In this document: in pieces, positions 46,617 to 58,512 of the stretch | Layout: each line of letters starts with the position of its first letter | How positions within the stretch are numbered: position 1 is the first letter of the stretch | Origin: Cristatella mucedo | Taxonomy: Eukaryota > Bryozoa > Phylactolaemata > Cristatellidae | Direction: 5' to 3' | Assembly: GCA_009760855.2 (NCBI GenBank) | Contig: WPIO01000050.1 | Coordinates: 2,773,501 to 2,837,500 of the forward strand | DNA length: 64,000 bases | Notes under the pieces: generated by a model | What the model was told of the DNA's origin: nothing | The model's database searches: none | Seen by the model: only the letters and a program-made list of their open reading frames with translations | Translations under genes and position numbers: made by a program

Positions 46617-46717
46617 TCTAGCATGTCATCGACGGGTCGTTCAGAGTATACGCCTTCTTTCATTGGTACGACTAACTAAAACAGCCAAATTATGACTAGG
46701 ACATTAAATATAGTAAC

Positions 46718-46800
46718 AATAATAATAATACATTTGATAAAGCGCCCTCAGAGAACTCAATGTCGTTATAGGTGCTTTATATTTGCTGCAAAGGAAATTC
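46718..46800 (-). mobile_element. L2-clade LINE 3' tip
   Basis: AATAATAATACATTTGATAA, GCGCCCTCAGAGAACTCAAT and GCTTTATATTTGCTGCAAAG. Confidence 0.88.
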
Positions 46801-47111
46801 AACTAGCGCCCTTAGATATTGCAATCTGCTTTCTCAATACCTTAAATTTTCTGCCAAAGAAGCAGATGCCTACGGATATCGCAAGACTTCCAATGTAGCT
46901 TGACGTTTTCCGCTGGAAAATGCTGCTCATCGCACGAAGTCACGTGTCCACGACTCCAATTTGGACAAAAGCGTGCGAGAGCAAGTGAAATATCCAGTCA
47001 CAAGAGGGTTTAAAAACGCATATTTCAGCATTCGCCAGTCGTACGGAGCCGCCGCCTGCAAGCAAGGGCCAACATTTATATTACCGATTCGGAGGCGGCG
47101 CTTGCGGCTGC
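46801..47111. other. unassigned sequence
   Basis: A second LINE-tip-like word (TAGCGCCCTTAGATATTGCA) occurs near 46806; otherwise nothing recognised. Confidence 0.4.
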
Positions 47112-47272
47112 TCTGGTTATATCCAGGGGTCAAGGTGCTGGGCTTTGATAGCCCAGGTCAAGTTGAGCGCAGTCGATGACCGAGGTCGTGGGCTCGAGCC
47201 CTGCGGCACATGTAAAGCGCCTAGATAGAGATTTAATCTCTCTAAGGGCACTATACAAGTGAATTTTATTGA
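47112..47272 (+). mobile_element. SINE-B copy
   Basis: B box GTGGGCTCGAGCCC, then GTAAAGCGCCTAGATAGAGA, TTTAATCTCTCTAAGGGCAC, TATACAAGTGAATTTTA. The tail is very close to the LINE hairpin. Confidence 0.88.
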
Positions 47273-47703
47273 CTTTCCTCGTTTGCGCCGAGGAGTATTC
47301 TTGAAGCAGCTCAGTCATGGCAGGACCAATGGGACTCGGCCCTCTCGTAGGATGGGCTACTTCCGGTCGCTTGACGGATCGAGGCATGAGGTACGGTTCA
47401 GCAATTCTATTCACGGTACCAAATTTTGGCATCGAGCTCTGCCGGACGTTATGACACTAAAAACTAAGGTTTAACATGTGCCTACAACGGCTATTGGTTA
47501 ATGATAGCACGCACAGTGTAAGCATCCACAGCCCCCCCCCCCCCACAAGCCGGACCACCCATACTGACGGAGCAAGGGCAGTGAGGATTAGCTGAATTTT
47601 CTGCTTCTTTGACTTTGTGGTAATGTGTTGCTTCAATGACATCAAGTCAGGGGGGTCTCGTGATTTCAGTCGGCACTGAGTTCACGGCGGTATGGCAGAA
47701 GCC

Positions 47704-47868
47704 GTGATGGCAGACTAGCTAAGGTGGTTAATTTTCACGACCTCGTTCCCGAGGCCGTGGGTTCGAATCCTGAGGCAGGTGATTTGCTGCTACAAGCGGT
47801 GGTGATAGCCGTAAAGACTCTTCTGTCGCTTTAAAAAAGAGGCCGTTAAATCAGCTAGTATTTATTAT
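47704..47868 (+). mobile_element. SINE-A copy, degraded
   Basis: GATGGCAGACTAGCTAAGGT head, GGGTTCGAATCC, then a body with a deletion before GCGGTGGTGATAGCC, and the TAAATCAGCTAGTATTTATT tail. Confidence 0.88.
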
Positions 47869-48039
47869 GGGAGAGGGTTGGGCGAGAACTGAATGTACTG
47901 CGTCTGGAGGATTCGAGGTTTTTAGCTACCCGAGCTAAAGGACTTGGAGAACTGGGAGACCTAGTGGTCTATCGTGAAACCTAACGAGGCAAGACGGAGC
48001 AAGAGAATAATTTAGGTTGATTACCGTAGCAGGTCGCCT

Positions 48040-48420
48040 TTCCACTAATGCTTGATGGCATCGTGCATTTAGCCTGTAACTCACTCCCGACTTGGGTCAC
48101 GACATCCCCAGACTTGACCACGTTAAAAAAAAATTAAAAACGCACCTATTTAGGCAGCATTTAGTGGGTCCCTGTGATTCGTTCATTATGTGCTTGTGCG
48201 TGCTGACACTGTGCATGCTGCCACTAACCACACTTGCATGCTGACCCTGTGCATGTCACCCCTAACCATGTTATTTATGTTGTTTCTCAAGCATGATACC
48301 ACTCACCATTCGATCGCGTTTCTTTTGCAGCAAATGCCAAGCACCTAGAAAGAGATTGAGTTCTCTGAGGGTGCTTTATCAAGTGCATTATTATTATTAT
48401 TATTATTATTATTATCTTTT
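48040..48420 (+). mobile_element. L2-clade LINE 3' end
   Basis: Plus orientation: an ORF-end segment (ACTCCCGACTTGGGTCACGA; poly-A insertion in the last codons), UTR with GGTCCCTGTGATTCGTTC, hairpin GCACCTAGAAAGAGATTGAG, and a (TTA)n tail to 48416. Confidence 0.93.
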
Positions 48421-48943
48421 CTAGTGGCCGAGTCTCTAGTCCAGCGTCGCTGTGTGTGCAGCTCCTTTCTTCGTGCAGATACAGCACCAGGCTTTGAATG
48501 GCTGCTGAAGAATCTCGTCTGGTTCGCTTACTCTTGCGTTGCTGTTGGCAAGCGATTGTATTTGTAGGACGCACTTCCAGCCAAAAGCATGTGGTATCTG
48601 TCATTCGTAACTCAGTAACCAAAATTACTAAAGAAGCCGTAGTAACAAGCCATAAAGTCATTTCAGACTTACAACTGGATAGTCAGCCGATTTGCTCCTC
48701 ATTAATGAGGACCCGGTGCCCACAGCTGAAAAGTGCTGCAATATGGCTGCTGCAACATTAGCGACAGAAAAACCCTGCTGATGCTGCTGACTGTTTCACC
48801 TTTTGGAAGCTCCACATTGCACGGTCAGGAAGGCCAACCGAGAGAAGGTGAGTCTAGACGGGATGTTACAGATAATCCATAGACCAATTTTGCTGCCGTG
48901 CCTGTACCAAAGATCGAGTTACTCAGCTATCACATTCAGTAAT
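48421..48943. other. unassigned sequence
   Basis: Nothing recognised; an 87-codon plus frame (48498-48761) has no support. Confidence 0.35.
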
Positions 48944-49116
48944 AGCCGTGATGGCACACTAGGTAAGGCGGTTGCTTTCACGACCTCGGTCCCGAGGTCG
49001 TGGGTTCGATTCCTGCGGTGGGTGATTCTTTATCGCCACTGCAAGCGGTAGTGATAGCCGTAAAGGCTCTTCTGTCGCTATACAAAAAGAGGCTGTTTAA
49101 TCAGCTAGGATTTTTG
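48944..49116 (+). mobile_element. SINE-A copy, first of an adjacent pair
   Basis: Full-length copy with GATGGCACACTAGGTAAGG and a shortened tail, followed within a few bases by the next copy. Confidence 0.93.
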
Positions 49117-49118
49117 GT

Positions 49119-49303
49119 GGGCCGTAGTGGCTCACTAGGTAAGGCGGTTGCTTTTCACGACCTCGGCCCCGAGGTCGTGGGTTCGAATCCTCCGGTGGGC
49201 GATCCTTTATCGCCACTGCAAGCGGTGGTGATAGCCGTAAAGGCTCTTCTGTCGCTATATAAAAAGAGGCTGTTAAATCAGCTAGCATTTTTTTAATTAA
49301 TTT
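49119..49303 (+). mobile_element. SINE-A copy, second of an adjacent pair
   Basis: Best-preserved copy: GCCGTAGTGGCTCACTAGGT, CACGACCTCGGCCCCGAGGT, GGGTTCGAATCC, then the body hairpin and a T-rich tail. Same orientation as the upstream copy, consistent with insertion into its tail. Confidence 0.94.
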
Positions 49304-49899
49304 TTTTGCAGCGATCGCGAAGGCCATGTGCCGATACTTTAAAATGGTGCAAATAAAAACATACCGTCAGTTTGGCCGTTGTGGTGCACTTCGTCACTCT
49401 CACTCAGATATCCACTATCAGCATCGATAGATCAAACGTTTGCTCGTTAATCCCTCTTTGGCAGATAATCCCAAGTCATGAGCAAGAAAAGAGAGAGAGA
49501 GAGGGAGAGAGCAGCATTAACGGCAAAAATGACGAGAAAATGGTGGCAATAAGAAAGAAAAAATAAAGAGCTGAAGAGAGTTTGATCGGTGGATAGCAAT
49601 GTTGATACGCTGGAGCACATAATTGATGGAGCTACCAAAACAGCTATACCCAGTAGACACAACGCCTTATTGTACTGTCCAGAAAGCCATCCGATATTTG
49701 TAAACTGCTCTTATCATCCACCAACGGAACGCAGGTATGCTTAAAGTTGGAGTCTATCTTCAAATGTGAATGAAACAAGACTAGTTTAATGTAACCATGT
49801 AATCAGAAGAATCTCCATTGATTGCTTGCTTGAGGCCCAATTAGTGTGCTTTCGTGCGTAGGCATTTCTTTTTAGCAGCCGAGCCAGGGTCGTCTCTTC
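49304..49899. other. unassigned sequence
   Basis: Nothing recognised. Confidence 0.4.
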
Positions 49900-49995
49900 A
49901 TAATAATAACAATAATAATACAGTATTTATGGCGCCATCAGAGAACTCAATCTCTTTATAGGCACTTTACAATTACTGCAAAGGAAACATGATAG
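49900..49995 (-). mobile_element. L2-clade LINE 3' tip
   Basis: AATAATAACAATAATAATAC, then CATCAGAGAACTCAATCTCT and GCACTTTACAATTACTGCAA. Confidence 0.85.
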
Positions 49996-50084
49996 AGTGG
50001 TTAGTGGTAGCGTCAGAACGGCCACATTCAATGGCAGAGCATACATCGCTTTCTGCAGAGAGGCTCCAGGCTGTGCCGCTCGGT

Positions 50085-50220
50085 CTAATAATAACAATAA
50101 CACACTTGATAAAGCACCCTCAGATAACTCAATCTCTTTCTTGGTGCTTTACATTTTCTGCAAAGGAAGCACGATCGAATGGTTAGTGGTAGCGTTCTCA
50201 ATAACAACAAGCATAACATG
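50085..50220 (-). mobile_element. L2-clade LINE 3' tip
   Basis: CACTTGATAAAGCACCCTCA, ACTCAATCTCTTTCTTGGTG, and GCACGATCGAATGGTTAGTG; about 130 bp of the LINE 3' UTR. Confidence 0.88.
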
Positions 50221-50757
50221 GTTAGAGGTAAAATCTTACTTGTACAAGAATATGCAGGAACTGTACATACTGTATACTGTACATGTACACTGTAATGTAC
50301 ATACTGCGCATAACCGTGGCAGAGGTCGAATCATGCACTGCAGCTGCAGAATTAGGTAGCATTATGCTCTGAGTGATCCGGCAGATGGCCTGTGAGGACT
50401 GCCGTATTGTCTGTCAAATTACTGCTTCACTTATAGCCACCGCTACAGAGCAAGCACACATGCTATCAGCTATTCGGGAGCAATGCTGCTGTAGCCGACA
50501 GTTTTGGGGTGTACATTTCGTGATGGCTATAAGTGAGCCCAGCAGATGCAACAATCGTTGCTTACCAAGGGCTCGAGTACTGAGAAGTGAGAGGCAGAGA
50601 GGAGAAAGGGGAGCTTCTGTCCAGCCCGTGCAGCCAGAGAGATAAGCCGCGGTCTGACAGGAGCTGACAGCCAATTCCATCCAAGGAATGGCTGAGCTGA
50701 CGACAATCGCTTGCATCAGCTAAGCTTAAGCTGAGGTGATCGACCGGCCTCAGCTTC
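50221..50757. other. unassigned sequence
   Basis: A short TGTACATACTGTA-rich patch (50250-50310); otherwise nothing. Confidence 0.4.
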
Positions 50758-50931
50758 GGCAGCACAAAAAACGTAAGGTCAAGTCAAGCTGCCGATGGCT
50801 GCTACAACAGCACGTGCTTGAGTTATTCCAGCCTACACGGAGCAGCAGCTTGCAGCACAAAAACGTAAGGTCAAATTAAGCTGCCGATGGCTGCTACAAC
50901 GGCACGTGCTTGAGTTATTCCAGCTTTCACG
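50758..50931. repeat. tandem duplication, about 90 bp unit
   Basis: GCAGCACAAAAAACGTAAGG at 50759 recurs at 50852 and similarity continues through CTGCCGATGGCTGCTACAAC and GCACGTGCTTGAGTTATTCC. Confidence 0.88.
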
Positions 50932-52454
50932 GCGCCTTCATAGGTCGGGCACCAGATAAGGTTCTTGGCAGCCGACCACACAAGATGTCAAGGTTGCAGC
51001 TGAGCACCGATTGTAATTGGCAGCATCTTGCCTTCAGGCATCGGTCGGGATTTGGCTCGAGCTCGTGAAGGGTCGGCAATTTAAAAATCAAGGCTGTATG
51101 CCTCGTGTTGAGATCAGATGAGCACAGAGCGGTGAGAGGTCACTCTGTGCAGCACTTGCCCAGTAACCATTGGGCTCGGGCTCGTACCTTGCTCCAGACG
51201 AAGTGCTCTTGCTCTCGAAGTCCCGCGGCAAAGTGCACTGGGCCGGTTTGAATTCTCAGATAAACCGGCTGCTTGAATAGAGTAAGGTCACCATGCATGA
51301 AGCGACTCGGACTAGTGCAACGCCTCCATCGTAGGGAAACTAGATGTGTCAGATGCAGGTTACAGATCAAATCGTATCAAGCCAGTTGGCAAAATCAAAA
51401 GTGTGTTTCCGTGCCACTATTGTATTCCATTGAGTTGCTCTGAGAGTCAACGAACTCCACAATGCGAGAGGCACAAAATAGGAATGCAGGAAGCTTAGCC
51501 CCAATGGCCTGCTTGCATCGTGTGCACATACATACTCGGCCAAGGGAAAATCAAGATCTAACGTTTGCTCAATGGCATTCATTTTTACACCATCGCAAAA
51601 ATTCTCTAGCTAAGAAATGGAAGCACAAAAAAGGAAAGAATTCGAGCAGGCTGATCGGCTACAGCTGATCTCACACTCAGCTGCACCCGCACCGAACTCT
51701 AGCGTTGACACAGACCCTGCATTAATACACAGGCACTGCACACAAAGGACAGTAAACCACAGTAAAAAACATCGAGCCGAAGCACCAATAAGCTGAGTAT
51801 CAACTCTACAGCCGGACAAGCTGAAGGTACATGACGCCACACGGCACTTGATGGGCAAATGCTACACTTCGGTGACACATGCAAATGCTGGCTGATCTGA
51901 GGGTTGCAACAGCTTCAGAAGCACACAACCGCGCGTGCTGCCGCAGATGGCTACTGGGACTCTTGGTTAAATGCCGAGAAGCAAATCAAAGGTCGGAGGA
52001 CTTCTGTCTCAGCCAAGGCAATTCAAATCGAAATCGTGGCAGGAATCTCACAGGTCACTGATGTCATCCTCGCTATCGGTCCAGTCACCTGTTCTCCCCC
52101 GGTTTTGGCCTGCAGCCGATGCTCCTACGAAAAGGAGAAACGAATTCGGCTACCGTCGGCGAAGGATTTAAACAGCAGCAAAATTTTGTTGCAGCCATGG
52201 CCAAGACTTATTATATACAGAAATGGACTAGAATAATAGACACGGAACAGGACGGACACATGCAAACCAGCGCCGAAATTAAATATAAAAGCATGCTCAG
52301 ACAAGAAGCAAATTATGCTAAGCAGATTTGATGCTGACAGACAAAGAAGAAGGCACGATAATGACAATAAAAAATACGTGAGCAATTAGCAGGGACTGAG
52401 ACGTGTAACTACTAAATTCTATATAAAAAAAATTCAGTAGAAACTCTGGGGAGT

Positions 52455-52456
<2 letters not shown>
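50932..52456. other. unassigned sequence
   Basis: Frames of up to 110 codons (51904-52236) without splice support or motifs. Confidence 0.35.
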
Positions 52457-52507
<51 letters not shown>

Positions 52508-52626
52508 CAGACAGACAGACAGACAGAGACAGAGAGAGAAAGAAAGAGAGAGAGAGAAAGGGGGAGAAGAGACAGAGAGACAGAGAGAGAAAGAAAGAGA
52601 GAGAAAGGGGGAGAAGAGAAAGAGGG

Positions 52627-52657
<31 letters not shown>

Positions 52658-52705
52658 GAGAAAGAAGAGAGAGAGAGAGAGAGAGAGAACGAGTGAGAGA
52701 AAGGG
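52457..52705. repeat. GA-rich microsatellite, interrupted
   Basis: GA with GACA, GAAA and GGGGA interruptions over 250 bp. Confidence 0.95.
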
Positions 52706-52991
52706 GGAGAAGAGGAAAAGGTTAACAAAGACAGAGGGCGTCGGCCTAGCAGCCAGGCACTCTCTACCAGTCATGAAAACTGTGTTAAGACGGCGATTGT
52801 AACCATAAAAGGCAAAGATGGAAGATGTAAGATGAATGCAGCTGGGATGGAAGCCAGTGCTAAGGATACCGTTGGGAATACACAGTCGAGGGTAATCTGC
52901 AGCAGGCAAAGCACTCTGATAGGCCCCGCCCTCTCGAGCCCTTTCACTGCTGCTGCGCGGCCATCGACTAAATTCCAGTGAGGCATTGCAG

Positions 52992-53128
52992 CCACAGCCA
53001 GGCAGCCGGTTCGTCATTTTCACGTCGAAGTGGCGAGCAACATCATCGACGTTGGCCATTCAGGCAGGCGAGATGTTACAGCAGCAGACGAGCAGAAGCT
53101 CTGGCGGCACGGCAGCCTCATGCCGGAG
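52992..53128 (+). CDS. candidate internal exon, unknown protein
   Basis: Acceptor GAGGCATTGCAG|CC, donor CCGGAG|GTGAGC, phase 1 to 0. The frame reads RHFHVEVASNIIDVGHSG, RRDVTAADEQKLWRHGSLMP, well balanced in composition and unlike the flanking low-complexity sequence. Joins in frame to 53380. No family recognised. Confidence 0.42.
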
Positions 53129-53379
53129 GTGAGCTGGGGACAGCGCCAGCGTCCACTCAGCGACCAGGCCATCAGATCGGTGCCCGCTCAAGAAGGACGT
53201 ATTCGATCGGTCGACAGCCCCACCCCATTGCATGGCGGCATCGGCGGTATGCAGAGCTCTGGCAAGCAGCAGCCGGCTCAGCAGTCAGCTGGTCAGCAAG
53301 GTCAACCGGCTGGGGGTCGGGAAAAGGACTAGGGACAGTAAACAGAGAAGAGCAACTGCTCGGTGCCACTGTTCTGCAG

Positions 53380-53631
53380 CCGTCGACCAGCCGGCCTTCG
53401 CAGGGTGCGTGGCGGCGAGCCGGACCTGTGCTCAGGTCGCGAGTCGGCAACACGAAGCTGCCTCGAGCTGTTGGGGCCACTCGGAGCGAAGCACAGCATC
53501 AATGCCGTGCAGTGCTCGCACTCTCTTGCGTGCATCACGCCGAGGCAACGGGCGCCTGTCTACCTGTGACTGTGGTCAGAGAGCCAGCGTCCGACGCCAG
53601 CGACGCAGGGCCCGAAGTCCGGCCGGCATAG
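53380..53631 (+). CDS. candidate terminal exon joined to 52992-53128
   Basis: The acceptor GTGCCACTGTTCTGCAG|CCG in phase 0 opens 84 codons to TAG (53629-53631). Reads SRPSQGAWRRAGPVLRSRVG, CRAVLALSCVHHAEATGACL, VREPASDASDAGPEVRPA. With the previous exon it makes an open C-terminal part of about 129 residues. Other frames are open too, so this rests on splice phase and composition. Confidence 0.38.
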   Translation, partial: PSTSRPSQGAWRRAGPVLRSRVGNTKLPRAVGATRSEAQHQCRAVLALSCVHHAEATGACLPVTVVREPASDASDAGPEVRPA

Positions 53632-53816
53632 GACGATGAGGCGGCCACTGCGCCTGCAGCCGGGTGCGGCAACGCTGTCGAAAAGTGCAACACATCGAGT
53701 CACGGTCAAGGTTGCGGGCAGTCGCCGGACAATGAGGCGAGGCAGCCCTAAATAGGCGTCAGGCTGCCAGCAATCCTCTCACTCACTACAGGAGTCAATA
53801 CAACAAGCCCGTGTGC

Positions 53817-53819
<3 letters not shown>

Positions 53820-53856
<37 letters not shown>
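53820..53856. repeat. (CA)n microsatellite
   Basis: About 18 CA units. Confidence 0.97.
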
Positions 53857-53857
<1 letters not shown>

Positions 53858-54665
53858 TCACGAACATGCAACCACGCAAGCACGTTCTCATACACACTCA
53901 CACATGCACACGCACAATCGAACTCACCCTAGAGCAGGCACTCTCGGGGTCTCTTGAGCACTATGCTAGATGTCGGTAATCAACTCGGAACGTGAACTTG
54001 GAGAGCATGGGGAGGGGGAGGCAAGGGAGACAATTTTTGAAATGTCTATCGAATCCTGGCCTGCAGAGGTCGTTGGGGGGCATGGCACCCGACTGTTTGT
54101 CAGTTTGTAAGGGTGACTGCAGCCAGACACAGACCCTGACCGCAGCCTCGCCCACCCCACCTCGCCCCAGGGGCCGGAACTCTTGTCTATGCGACAGTAA
54201 GGATGAAAGGGAGGCTGGTACGCGGTGACGGCGGCGGCTACAAAGAGCCTACCTTTGGATAAACCCGTGCCACTTTGGCTCCAGATGTTGGTGCCGACCG
54301 TGTTCGTCGACAGCTCTGCTTCACCGGACGATAGCTGGCGGGCTCGCTGCTGCTGCTGCTGCTGTGGGGCCAGAGCTGAGGACAGCAGCAGTGCAGAAGC
54401 ACCGCTGCAAAGGCGAGCGGGAACGATGAAGCGCTGGCGACATCAGCCTTGCGATGAGTGGGAGCACGCATACAAAGTGGGAGCACGAGAATTGAATTGC
54501 AACTGAACTGGGCAGTTCTGATTTGCTTCATGCCATCCGACCGGCGATGGTCAAATAAGCTCCTGCATGCGATGGGTTCTGGGCGTGTTCCGACCTACAT
54601 GTCCACGATGGTCACCATGGGCATGCAAGCACGCCAGCGAAATAATCACCTTCGCGAAGGAAAAT
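53857..54665. other. unassigned sequence
   Basis: Nothing recognised; a short CTG run at 54346-54363. Confidence 0.4.
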
Positions 54666-54764
54666 TTAAGCCACAGTCTACGTGAGATTTGAGATTCCTG
54701 CGAGGCACAGCTTTATTAAGCCACAGTCTACATGAGATTTGAGATTCCTGCAAGGCACAGCTAA
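54666..54764. repeat. 50 bp tandem duplication
   Basis: Two copies (54666-54715, 54716-54764) beginning TTAAGCCACAGTCTAC, nearly identical, directly at the 3' limit of the long LINE. Confidence 0.92.
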
Positions 54765-55749
54765 ACAGTGGGTGGTACCATGTACTGGTGGGAGAGTGCT
54801 TCTGATAGGCAGGCTAGAACCGAAACATGAAGAGACCTAAGTTTTAAATAAAATAACCTTAAAGTCGATGTACTGCTTGATAGGAGGCCAGTGCTGGTCG
54901 GCGTGAAGTGGTTGACCAAGCAACTGCAGCGCTCACGACAGGCAAGCCTGGCCGTAGAGTTTTGCACGAACGGTCAGTGCCTGATTGCACAGGCCGGTAG
55001 AACTGCAAGCCATGAGTTAAAGCAGTCGAGATGATGTCACAAATGCATGAACCAATTTAGATGTGGTATCCTTGTCTAAGCTAGCTCAAATTTTAGTATA
55101 ATAAGAAGCTGGAAGTAGGCAGACTTGACTGTGGCGCCGATGTGGTCGTCTAATGAAGGGTCATTGTGAACGACAACTACTCTCCTACAGCCGACTATGG
55201 CTCATCCTTTTCAGTGGTCATGAGCTGCTACTTCCATGCTACTCACTACCTCAACTGTTCTCCTGACTCTGCTATGCTTCTCACTTTCTCTTTGTTGTGT
55301 GAGACGAAGTCTGCTGGCTACCGAATGGGTACCGAAAGCCGCTTAGGCTGTGAGTGCGCTATACAAAACTCTCCTGCATAATACCCACATGGTCTCTATG
55401 ACTTTGTTGAGTTACAGACGGAGATACACTATATTACATTTAACCAGGACACCTACATCTCATGCAGATTCAAAAGGAGATATGCTGGCAGAGTCGGTTT
55501 TGAGCACTAAGCTTTTCAGTTTCAGAATCACAATCGGTTTGCACATTTTCAGTTAGCTGATTTTATCGTCATCCAATTGTACAAACTTTGCTGCCAACCA
55601 TTTTGCAGATACCAGCAATACATGCAGCAAGGGAGTTGAGAGAATTCGACATGCTGGAGGGCTAGAAGAGATCAAAGCAAAGCTACAACTGAGTTTCATC
55701 TGCCTAGAAGTGAAAGCCTAAATTGTGCTTGGCGATCACATCGGCAAGA

Positions 55750-55769
55750 AAGAGAGAGAGGGGAGAGAG

Positions 55770-55863
<94 letters not shown>

Positions 55864-55920
55864 AGCGAGAGAGAGAGATGAGAGAGGGAGAGGGACACAG
55901 AAAGAGACAGAGAGACAGAG

Positions 55921-55976
<56 letters not shown>

Positions 55977-55978
55977 TG
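55750..55978. repeat. (GA)n microsatellite inside the LINE
   Basis: About 230 bp of GA with GGGA and CAGA interruptions, sitting between reverse-transcriptase blocks B and C. Confidence 0.96.
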
Positions 55979-57324
55979 ACAGAGGGAGTAGAAACTTGAA
56001 AAGCAGCAGATCAAGCTCGAAGCTGAGGTACCCCATACGTGATTCCTAAAATAATCTTTGTTCATTCTGCTCAATACTCTGGAATCTCACACTTAGCTAG
56101 TACCTATACCATTGCAGAGTAGTGCCAGTGATGCCCAGGCGAGGTAAGAGGTGCTTGAGAAGGACTTTGGGATCAATATTATCAAATGCTGCTAAAAGAT
56201 CAAGCAAGTCAAGCAGAGAAACTGTACCCAAATTAGCATTCCTCAAAAGGTCGTTATTTATCCGAAGCAATGCTGACTGATGTGGCATGATAAGCTCTAA
56301 ATCCAGGCTGGAGCTTACTTGCTCGGTTTGAGGTTTCATTATAAGAGTTCAGCTGGTCTGCCACAACTCGTTCCAGTGACTGTGATAGGAACTGTAGACG
56401 TAAGAATGTGTGGAAGCTGCTCAAGTTCTCTTGATCTAATTTTGCTTTCTTACTTAGTGGCCTAACTCCAGCCACTTTGAAAGGTGCCAGGTCACGACTT
56501 GACACTAACAACATGTTTATTATGTTAGTTAGGCACGGCAGCAGTAGATCTATGCCTTCTCGAAGTAGTACAACTGGAGTAGGGTTTGTAGGAATAGGGA
56601 ATAGGGAATAGGAAATAGGAATGGAATAGGGGCTATTACCGGTAGTCTCCTTAGAGTGGGAGATAAACTTCAAAATGAGGTCAATCGGGCTTCTCTGAAC
56701 GTAGACATGGAGGTGCTCGGCAGAATTTCGGGAGATGAGTCATCTGGGTTGCTATCGCGGCAGCAGTCCAGAAGGGATGCATCTACCATAAGGGCTAAGT
56801 TTCTGCTTTAGTCTATCTTGCTGACAAAGAAACTAGAGAAGTGGCTGGCTAGATCACCACATGGATCACTAATTAAGGAGCTAACCTAGGTAGCGATTAA
56901 AGAGAAAGTCGATCATAGACATCAGCATTTTTTACTATGCATCTGTGATTTGACCATATTTGCACAGAAGCTAGACTGGATTTTGCTAGGATCGATTAGT
57001 ATGATCTACAGGAGTCTTTGTACCTGAAGATGGACAGTCAGTCCTGGTCTTGTGTCTGCTTTCTCAAGCATACTCTACGTAGAACTAGTCTGATGTATGT
57101 GGTAAACCATAGGCCGTCTGGGCAAGGGCCCACATTTCGCTTGGTCAAAGGTGCAAATTCGTTAAGCACGTCAGCAAGTGACAGGTTGTAGCACTCCAAC
57201 AATTATGACAGGTCGTAAAGGGAGTTGAGCAGCAGGAGCAAAGAAAATATTTTGGCTCAGACAGCATCGATGTCAATGGTCGTGAGGTTTCGTGATTGAC
57301 AGATGGTTTTGGATGTGGAGAAAG

Positions 57325-58512
57325 ACATACTGTAGACTGAATAAGATCCACATGTGATCGGTTTATACTCTCCCTCTTGCCATTGTGATTTCCAAGCACA
57401 ATCTAGGCTTTCACGTCTATACAGATGACACTCAGTTGTACCTTAGCTTTGATCTCTCCCAGCCGTCCTGAACGTCGAATTCTCTCAACTCCCTTGCTGC
57501 ATATTTTGATGACTTCCTCACATAGATGGCATCAAACTTTGTTAAATTGAATTGTGACACAACCAACTGACTAGTTATGGGCAAAGAAAAGGCTAATACT
57601 CAAAATCGGCTCTATCAGCATATCTCTTGTTGAATCTGTACGAAATCAAGGTGTCATGTACCAATGAGACTTTTCATTTGACGACCACATCAGCTCTACA
57701 ATCAAGTCTGCCTCTTTTGCCTACTTTCAGTGACACAACATGGCTAAAATTCGGGCTTGGTTAGACAGGGATACCACATCTAAATTGGTCCGTGCATTTG
57801 TGACATCCCGTCTTGATTTCTGTAACTGACTGCTTGCCGGTCTACCGGCCTGTGCAATCAGGCACTTACAGCTGGTGCAAAACTTATCAGCTAAACTTGT
57901 CTGTCGTGAGCTTCAAAGTTGCCACATCATACCAGTTCTCGCCGACCTGTACTGGCTACTAGTTAAGCAAGGCATCTACTTCAAGGTTTTGTCACTCACT
58001 TATAGTTCGCTTCATTCTCTGGCTCCAGCATACCTATCAGATATACTCCCCCACCAAGCTAAGCATCGTACCACCTGCTTTTCGGAATCTAAGTGTTTAC
58101 CTATACCTCGTACAAACCTCAAATCCTTTGGAAACCGTGCATTTAGTTCGTATGCTCCCAAAGCCCGGAGCTCACTCCCGACTTGTGTCATGAAATCTCT
58201 TGACTTGACCACATTTAAAAATAAACTAAAAATGCATCTATTTATCCCAGCATTTAGTGGGGCCACGTGATTCGTCCTTTGTGTGTTTATGTGGGATGAC
58301 ACTGCTCACACTGCCACTAACTATACTTGCATGCTGACCCTGTGCTTGTCACCCCTAACCATGTTATACTTGTTGCTTATTGAGCATGTAACCACTGATC
58401 ATTCGATCGTGCTTCTTTTGCAGCAGATGTGAAAGTGCCTAGAGAGAGATTAAGTTCTCTGAGGGACCTATATCAAATGCATTACTACTAATAATAATAT
58501 TATTATTATTAT
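57325..58512 (+). mobile_element. nested L2-clade LINE, 5' truncated
   Basis: Plus-strand copy from RT block C ([17 protein letters not shown] at about 57415) to the tail: ARAFVTSRLDFC-type, HLQLVQNLSAKLVCRELQSC, LTYSSLHSLAPAYLSDILPH, YAPKARSSLPTCVMKSLDL, stop near 58270. The 3' UTR, hairpin AGTGCCTAGAGAGAGATTAA and (AAT/ATT)n end follow. The ORF end is open for 131 codons (57875-58270), so this is among the younger copies. Confidence 0.93.

Noticed and set aside
49119-49200. tRNA gene (A and B boxes present)
   Set aside because: Repeated with the same body and TTTA tail at six other places, so it is a SINE head; no cloverleaf acceptor stem was found.
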